Source: Candidatus Woesebacteria bacterium RIFCSPHIGHO2_01_FULL_44_10
GTDB taxonomy: Bacteria; Patescibacteriota; Microgenomatia; UBA8517
Assembly (NCBI GenBank): GCA_001792465.1
Contig: MGGO01000029.1
Coordinates: forward strand, 1 to 21,214
Direction of reading: 5' to 3'
DNA: 21,214 bases
Below the pieces are notes generated by a model. That model was not told where the DNA came from, made no database searches, and saw only the letters and a program-made list of their open reading frames with translations. Below are positions 19,494 through 21,214 of this stretch, piece by piece; position 1 is the first letter of the stretch; each line of letters starts with the position of its first letter. The position numbers were made by a program, and so were the translations under genes.

Positions 19494-20330
19494 TTAGAGT
19501 GCTAGGGCGAGCGAGAAAATGAGCATCAGTGTCCCCAGTGAGAGGCCAATGATGGCAGGGGTGCTGATTCCGGACTCCGGAACGTCTGGAGGGGTAGTTG
19601 GGGCCGCGGGGGTGGCGGTGGCCTTAAGTGTCGCCGTTGCTTTGGGTGTAGCCGTTGGGGTAGCTGTCGATCTTGGTGTAGCCGTTGGGGTGGCACTACC
19701 GGTCGGTGTTGGACTTCCGGCTGTGGTTGGTGACGGGCTTGGGCTTGGTGAGGCGGTAGGCGTTGGGCTCGGGGTCGGTGTCGTGGCTGGGCCAATATCA
19801 ATGCGGACACTGTCGCAATCGTTGTCGTCAACCTCAACTTCTGCAATCAAAAAATCTTGGGGTGAAGTGCTTAAGTCATATCCAGCTGTCGGGCACTCGA
19901 CAGCCGCCGCGCCTGGTGGGGTGCCGCAATACCGATATGCGATATTACCGCTGGGTCCGAGTCGGGTATAATAGGGAGCTGTGCCGGCACCAGTTGCGTC
20001 GACATAGATAGTTGAATTCTCCGGATATGTTTGAGGGCCGGGAACAAAGTTAATGCCATCAATGCTGGTGACGACTCTGATTCCGGCCGGGCAAGCGACT
20101 TGTGCCTCCTCTCTGATTTCTTGCCTTTGGCCGATGAGTGTTATTCCAACAATGACTCCGCCGACCAAAAACAACACGGCCAAAACTGCCACGATCCATT
20201 TACCGTTGATTTTTATTTCCTTCCTGGGATTTTGATAACCACCGTCTTGGCCGCTGACTTGAGTGGAGGTCAAAGGTGGTGGTGCCGCTTCGTCGGATAT
20301 AACCGGTGGGACTGACTGGACAGGATCCAT
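19494..20330 (-). CDS. Stalked surface protein with N-terminal anchor and C-terminal P-E-S-G-I-S tail
   Basis: This 278-residue protein has a Pro-rich cytosolic N-terminus (1-44), a membrane helix (about 46-67, IVAVLAVLFLVGGVIVGITL), then GQRQEIREEA, a juxtamembrane segment I associate with CPR surface proteins. Next comes a small cysteine-containing outer domain (about 78-175, with CPAG, YRYCG, VECP and DNDCDSV). A Thr/Pro/Ser/Ala stalk follows (about 180-250), and then PESGISTPAI with a terminal hydrophobic helix ending in LALAL with no charged tail. It is a plausible acceptor for O-mannosylation by the neighbouring PMT-like enzyme. A TAATAT box ends 8 nt before the ATG. The next gene's C-terminal tail is almost the same, so the two are paralogues at least there. 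Confidence 0.85.
   Translation of the reverse strand: MDPVQSVPPVISDEAAPPPLTSTQVSGQDGGYQNPRKEIKINGKWIVAVLAVLFLVGGVIVGITLIGQRQEIREEAQVACPAGIRVVTSIDGINFVPGPQTYPENSTIYVDATGAGTAPYYTRLGPSGNIAYRYCGTPPGAAAVECPTAGYDLSTSPQDFLIAEVEVDDNDCDSVRIDIGPATTPTPSPTPTASPSPSPSPTTAGSPTPTGSATPTATPRSTATPTATPKATATLKATATPAAPTTPPDVPESGISTPAIIGLSLGTLMLIFSLALAL
19585..19790 (-). repeat. Thr/Pro/Ala stalk repeats of the first surface protein
   Basis: The coding strand carries many short imperfect repeats of the ATPTATPKATA type (units of 6-12 bp in several registers). They make a low-complexity stalk rich in possible O-glycosylation sites. The antisense Gly/Val-rich open frame over this stretch is a by-product of the composition. 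Confidence 0.8.
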
Positions 20331-20338
20331 ACGTTACC

Positions 20339-20344
20339 ATATTA
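20339..20344 (-). promoter_or_regulatory. -10 box of the first surface protein
   Basis: TAATAT on the minus strand ends 8 nt before the ATG, in the 20-bp gap after the stop of the upstream surface protein gene. A leaderless mRNA is predicted; there is no clear -35 box. Confidence 0.4.
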
Positions 20345-20350
20345 CAAACT

Positions 20351-21214
20351 TTACAAAGCGAGCACAAGGGAGAAGATGAGAATTATGGTGCCAAGCCCCA
20401 AGCCGACCAAGGTTGGTGTCGAGATACCGGCATCAGGAAGTTGTGGAACTGGTGTAGCTGCCGCGATTGGCGTGGCAGTAGCTGCAACAGTAGCTTTGGG
20501 AGTCGCGATTGGTGTGATAGTAGCCGTTGGCGTGGCTGTTGGTGTTGCCGTAGCTTTGGGGGCCGGTGAGACACTCGCGCTCGGTGTTGGTGTCGCCCCG
20601 GCGATTGTAAATGAAAGATTGCACCCGGATGGAGTATCGGTTTCATTGTCGTCGTCTGGGTTACAGGTTCCTCCTCCATCGCCGTCGGGGTAACAACCGG
20701 GATCGGCATTTCCAGATGTACAATCAATTTTTGTATCGCCATCATTATCAATTCCATCAGAACATTGGGTTTTTGGACCTGGTGTAGGCGTTGGAGAAGG
20801 TGAAGGCGATGGGCTTGGTAGAGTAAAACTTGCTTGACACGTCTCTCCACCGACCCAGTCTGAACTAGTAGTCGGAGCGGGCGTTGGCTCTGCGGAACCA
20901 CAGGGTTGTGTTTGTACTTCTGTTGTTACACTGCAAGTTTCGGCTCCGGTGATACATTGGTCGTTATCGGTACAGATATTGTTGTGAACAATTCCACATG
21001 AGCCACTTCCAAAATCAGTAATAGTACAAGTGCGTGTCCTAGTAGAGTCAGTTGATGAACACGCCGACCAATCGGTACACGTCGCACCCGGCACACAGCA
21101 AGTGATTGTTCTCGAGTCAGTTTCGCATCCGGCGCAGCGATAGTCGTTGACCCATGTTTCCGTGCCCTGCCCAATTGTCTGCCCGGCGGGCAATACGCAG
21201 CCGGATGTTTGGTG
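20351..21214 (-). CDS. Cysteine-rich stalked surface protein with DGIDNDGD motif, N-terminus outside window
   Basis: The frame is open to the window edge, so the start is not visible; 287 residues are seen. The first part is Cys-rich, and TDWSACSSTDSTRTRTCT resembles a thrombospondin type 1 pattern (W..C...R.R.C). A Ser/Pro linker (SPSPSPSPTPTPGP) follows, then CSDGIDNDGDTKIDC...DPGC, a short motif found in many secreted bacterial proteins and probably binding calcium through its D-x-D-x-D residues. A second Thr/Pro/Ala stalk ends in PDAGISTPTL plus a terminal hydrophobic helix, nearly the same as in the downstream surface protein. The TTG-initiated shorter form is not believable because the frame continues upstream. 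Probably an adhesin or other cell-surface protein. Confidence 0.85.
   Translation of the reverse strand, partial: HQTSGCVLPAGQTIGQGTETWVNDYRCAGCETDSRTITCCVPGATCTDWSACSSTDSTRTRTCTITDFGSGSCGIVHNNICTDNDQCITGAETCSVTTEVQTQPCGSAEPTPAPTTSSDWVGGETCQASFTLPSPSPSPSPTPTPGPKTQCSDGIDNDGDTKIDCTSGNADPGCYPDGDGGGTCNPDDDNETDTPSGCNLSFTIAGATPTPSASVSPAPKATATPTATPTATITPIATPKATVAATATPIAAATPVPQLPDAGISTPTLVGLGLGTIILIFSLVLAL
20445..20600 (-). repeat. Thr/Pro/Ala stalk repeats of the second surface protein
   Basis: The coding strand repeats short ATPTATPTA-type units over about 50 codons, similar in composition to the stalk of the downstream surface protein. It links the DGIDNDGD domain to the C-terminal anchor. Confidence 0.8.

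Noticed and set aside
19519..19971. 150-residue Gly/Val-rich ORF on the plus strand
   Set aside because: It is the antisense reading of the Thr/Pro/Ala stalk repeats; long antisense frames are expected from such biased sequence.
1..21214. Alternative genetic code (UGA as Gly)
   Set aside because: TGA ends several well-defined genes at the expected place (metG, rmuC, the antitoxin, the small ORFs) and no family alignment needs read-through.
1..21214. tRNA or rRNA genes and insertion sequences
   Set aside because: I looked for cloverleaf-like GGTTCGA/TTCGAAT segments, conserved rRNA blocks, transposase motifs and paired terminal repeats and saw none I could support.

Overview
The window looks like a piece of a Candidate Phyla Radiation (Patescibacteria) genome, most likely of the Microgenomates (OP11) type. 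This is inferred from gene content and style, not from a marker gene. The supporting features are very tight gene packing, many 1-11 bp overlaps, small membrane proteins, GT-C mannosyltransferases of the PIG-V and PMT types, tandem FemAB-like proteins, RmuC, and surface proteins with a Thr/Pro stalk and a juxtamembrane GQRQEIREEA segment. TGA is used as an ordinary stop (metG, rmuC, the antitoxin, the small ORFs), so the UGA-Gly code of Gracilibacteria is not in use. No rRNA, tRNA, CRISPR array, IS element or prophage was seen.

Layout. 1-4528 (minus strand): a partial GT-C glycosyltransferase, a membrane GT2 glycosyltransferase, metG with its leader region, a small unknown protein, a TrpR/YerC-like regulator and a small membrane protein. 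4543-9092 (plus): rmuC, a UvrD-like helicase fused to an Fe-S PD-(D/E)XK nuclease, and a TauE-type permease. 9130-10072 (minus): a small unknown protein and an HD phosphohydrolase. 10193-10695 (plus): a Phd/YefM-RelE type toxin-antitoxin pair. 10685-14249 (minus): a UvrD/PcrA helicase overlapping two FemAB-type genes. 14248-15339 (plus): an LCP (LytR-CpsA-Psr) protein. 15342-15686 (minus): a stand-alone receiver domain. 15758-16151 (plus): three overlapping tiny membrane proteins. 16148-17161 (minus): a PIG-V-like mannosyltransferase. 17141-19492 (plus): a double GT-C protein ending in a PMT-like half. 19494-21214 (minus): two stalked surface proteins sharing one C-terminal anchor motif, the second cut by the window edge.

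The strongest candidate for a new system is the metG leader (about 3376-3504, minus strand). It has a promoter (TTGAAA, 17 bp, TAAACT), then 7 nt later a 13-codon ORF, MTTKTSGMMQLAV, with tandem Met codons. Four RNA arms follow that can pair as 1:2, 2:3 or 3:4, and arm pair 3:4 runs into six U. This is the layout of ribosome-mediated transcription attenuation, here sensing methionine in front of methionyl-tRNA synthetase.

Two further patterns run across the window. First, about ten starts have a -10-like hexamer ending only 6-8 nt before the start codon and no clear Shine-Dalgarno sequence, which suggests mostly leaderless mRNAs. Second, both UvrD-type helicase genes carry short 7-bp or 8-bp tandem repeats in frame at loops or linkers, including one 28-bp repeat family shared by the two genes in the same reading frame.

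Functionally, the right half reads as a cell-envelope region. The LCP and FemAB proteins point to wall polymer and peptidoglycan work. The PIG-V and PMT-like enzymes point to mannosylation, and the neighbouring Thr/Ser/Pro-rich stalk proteins are plausible acceptors. The middle is DNA repair (RmuC, two helicases).
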